A program made the translations under genes and the position numbers. Positions 4,404 to 6,311 of a stretch of 6,311 nt of DNA are shown here, one piece after another (position 1 is the stretch's first letter; each line of letters starts with the position of its first letter). Source of the DNA: Nitrospirota bacterium. GTDB lineage: Bacteria; Nitrospirota; Thermodesulfovibrionia; UBA6902. Location: the NCBI GenBank assembly GCA_015491705.1, contig WFVK01000369.1:1-6311 (forward strand), in the 5' to 3' direction. Under the pieces are notes generated by a model. It was not told where the DNA came from. It did not search any database and worked only from the letters and a program-made list of their open reading frames with translations.

Positions 4404-6311
4404 ATGCATTCCGGTTATGTCCCTCTCCATCTTCATACTGAATACAGCCTGCTCGACGGTGCCATCAGGATCGATGACCTGATCAGCAGGGCCATCGAGT
4501 ACAACCTGCCGGCACTTGCCATCACCGACCATGGAAACCTGTTCGGCGCGATAGACTTCTATAAAAAGGTCTCAAAGGCGGGACTCAAGCCCATAATCGG
4601 CTGCGAGGTATATGTGGCGCCGGATGACCACAGGAAAAAAGGCCCGGCAAACGGCGCTGGCGAGAGGCCGTTTCACCTGATCCTCCTGTGCAGGGACCTC
4701 GACGGCTACAGGAATCTCACACGCCTTGTGAGCAGGGCGTACCTCGAGGGATTCTACTACAAGCCCCGTATCGACAAGGATCTCCTGTCCCAGTACAGCG
4801 GCGGACTTATAGGGCTTTCCGCGTGTCTCAAGGGTGAGATACCGTTTTATCTTGCAGCAGGGATGATTGACAAGGCAAGGGAGGCTGCGCTCACCTACCG
4901 GCATATCCTCGGAGCTGAAAACTTCTATCTCGAGATACAGGCGAATGAACTGCCTGAACAGGAAGAGATCAACAGGCAGCTTGTCGGGCTGAGCCGTGAC
5001 CTCCATATAGGCCTTGTTGCGACAAATGACTGCCACTACCTTGACAGGGAAGATGCAAAGGCGCATGAAGTCCTCCTGTGCATTCAGACCGGAAAGACGC
5101 TTAATGACGGCGACAGGATGAAATTCTCCGCGGATTCCTTTTATTTCAAGAGCCCGCAGGAGATGATGGAGGCATTCGGAGATATCCCGGAGGCCGTTGA
5201 AAATACGAGAAAAATCGCGGAGAGATGCAATCTCGACTTCAAATTCGACGAGTTCCGGCTGCCTGTATACAGGGTCCCCGGCGGAGAGGAACCAAACAGG
5301 TATCTCGAAAAACTCGCGGTTGAGGGGCTTAAAAAGAAGCTCAACGGCACCATACCCCCGGCCTACAGGGAGAGGCTCGACAGGGAACTCCGCATGATCG
5401 CCAAAATGGGCTTTTCCTCGTATTTTCTTATTGTCCGGGATTTTATCCACTACGCCAAGAGCAGGGATATCCCCGTAGGCCCGGGAAGGGGCTCCGCCGC
5501 CGGAAGCCTGGCGGCATACGGCCTGGATATAACGGACATAGACCCCATCAGGTACGGCCTGCTGTTTGAAAGATTCCTCAACCCCGAAAGGGTGAGCATG
5601 CCTGATATTGATGTGGACTTTTGCATGGACAGGCGCGGCGAGGTGATCGAATATGTAGCGGAGAAGTACGGCAGGGACCACGTGGCCCAGATAATAACAT
5701 TCGGCACCATGCAGGCGCGGGCGGTTATCAGGGATGTCGGAAGGGCCATGAACATCCCCTACTCGGAGGTGGACAGGGTGGCCAAGCTCGTGCCTTTTGT
5801 CCCGAAAATCACCCTGAAATCAGCCATTGAAATGGAGCCCAAGCTCAAGGAGATGTACGAGAGCAGACAGGAAATCAGGGAGCTTATAGACATAGCCCGG
5901 AGGCTTGAGGGCATCTCCAGGCACGCCTCGACCCATGCCGCGGGGATCGTGATATCGCCTGAACCCCTTACCGACTTCCTGCCACTGTACAAGGCCCCCA
6001 ACGACGACGCGGTCACCACCCAGTTCGATATGGATGCCATAAAAAAACTCGGCCTGCTGAAATTTGATTTTCTCGGGCTTAAAACCCTCACCATCATCGA
6101 CAAGGCCGAGAAGATTATCAACAGCGCCCGGAAACAGGACAACGGCGGGGATTCCGCTCCTTTCTCCATTGAGACTATCCCGCTTGACGACAGGGAGACC
6201 TATGCCCTGTTAAGCGGCGCCAGGACGGCAGGGGTGTTCCAGCTTGAGAGTTCCGGCATGAAGGACCTGCTGAGCCGGCTGGCGCCCGGCGAGTTCGAGG
6301 ACCTGATCGCC
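4404..6311 (+). CDS. dnaE: DNA polymerase III alpha subunit (N-terminal 636 residues; runs off window)
   Basis: The frame is open from ATG 4404 to the window end; full DnaE is about 1150 residues, so little over half is seen. It is the replicative 5'-3' polymerase of the Pol III holoenzyme. The N terminus, residues 1 to about 280, is a PHP domain opening with PLHLHTEYSLLDGA. The metal-ligand pattern appears complete: H9, H11, D18, H43 (ITDHGNLFG), E68 (GCEVYVAP), H91, C141, D209 and H211 (NDCHYL). The polymerase core holds GPGRGSAAGSLAAYG and PDIDVDF, with catalytic D401 and D403, and KFDFLGLKTLT with D555; these coincide with E. coli DnaE numbering. SRHASTHAAGIVIS and GVFQLESSGMKDLL are further family blocks. 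The (HhH)2, beta-clamp-binding and OB parts lie beyond the window. ATG 4404 is the first plausible in-frame start and gives the expected N terminus, yet no Shine-Dalgarno precedes it. Confidence 0.97.
   Translation, partial: MHSGYVPLHLHTEYSLLDGAIRIDDLISRAIEYNLPALAITDHGNLFGAIDFYKKVSKAGLKPIIGCEVYVAPDDHRKKGPANGAGERPFHLILLCRDLDGYRNLTRLVSRAYLEGFYYKPRIDKDLLSQYSGGLIGLSACLKGEIPFYLAAGMIDKAREAALTYRHILGAENFYLEIQANELPEQEEINRQLVGLSRDLHIGLVATNDCHYLDREDAKAHEVLLCIQTGKTLNDGDRMKFSADSFYFKSPQEMMEAFGDIPEAVENTRKIAERCNLDFKFDEFRLPVYRVPGGEEPNRYLEKLAVEGLKKKLNGTIPPAYRERLDRELRMIAKMGFSSYFLIVRDFIHYAKSRDIPVGPGRGSAAGSLAAYGLDITDIDPIRYGLLFERFLNPERVSMPDIDVDFCMDRRGEVIEYVAEKYGRDHVAQIITFGTMQARAVIRDVGRAMNIPYSEVDRVAKLVPFVPKITLKSAIEMEPKLKEMYESRQEIRELIDIARRLEGISRHASTHAAGIVISPEPLTDFLPLYKAPNDDAVTTQFDMDAIKKLGLLKFDFLGLKTLTIIDKAEKIINSARKQDNGGDSAPFSIETIPLDDRETYALLSGARTAGVFQLESSGMKDLLSRLAPGEFEDLIA

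Noticed and set aside
4572..5681. 369-codon open frame on the minus strand
   Set aside because: It lies wholly antisense to dnaE, whose protein sequence is unmistakable. The translation has no recognisable motif, and the open frame follows from dnaE codon usage.

Overview
The window reads as ordinary chromosomal DNA from a Gram-negative bacterium. An outer-membrane-type lipoprotein with PEGA and SPOR domains, an exported Asp-box propeller protein and a DnaE-type replicative polymerase fit that picture. The moderately GC-rich coding sequence and the style of the propeller/C-terminal-domain protein remind me of Nitrospirota or Desulfobacterota. That placement is an impression, not something the sequence proves. 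No tRNA, rRNA, CRISPR array, transposase, integrase or phage gene is visible.

Layout: (1) 1-540, + strand, the 3' end of a lipase-like alpha/beta hydrolase whose start and nucleophile Ser lie upstream. (2) 566-2233, - strand, convergent with it and only 25 bp away: an exported 555-residue protein made of Asp-box (BNR/Ycf48-like) propeller blades joined to a distinct C-terminal domain that looks envelope-associated. (3) 2234-2600, a 367-bp divergent intergenic region unusually rich in inverted repeats. It holds a possible transcription attenuator in the leader of the propeller gene, a 9-bp perfect stem-loop, an extended -10 promoter and a tiny possible ORF. (4) 2601-3452, + strand, a PEGA + coiled-coil + SPOR lipoprotein, followed by a terminator-like hairpin. 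(5) 3589-4344, + strand, a radical SAM protein of the spore-photoproduct-lyase-like (COG1533) family. (6) 4404 to the window end, + strand, dnaE, the DNA polymerase III alpha subunit, 636 residues of roughly 1150, with all catalytic Asp residues and an apparently intact PHP metal site.

The genes do not form an obvious operon or a defence or metabolic system. The lipoprotein, radical SAM gene and dnaE are co-directional but separated by 136 and 59 bp, with a terminator-like hairpin and a good promoter respectively, so they are probably separate transcription units. I found no convincing new biological system. The points most worth a second look are the alternative hairpins in the propeller-gene leader, the promoter geometry that implies a leaderless dnaE mRNA, and the uncharacterised C-terminal domain of the propeller protein.
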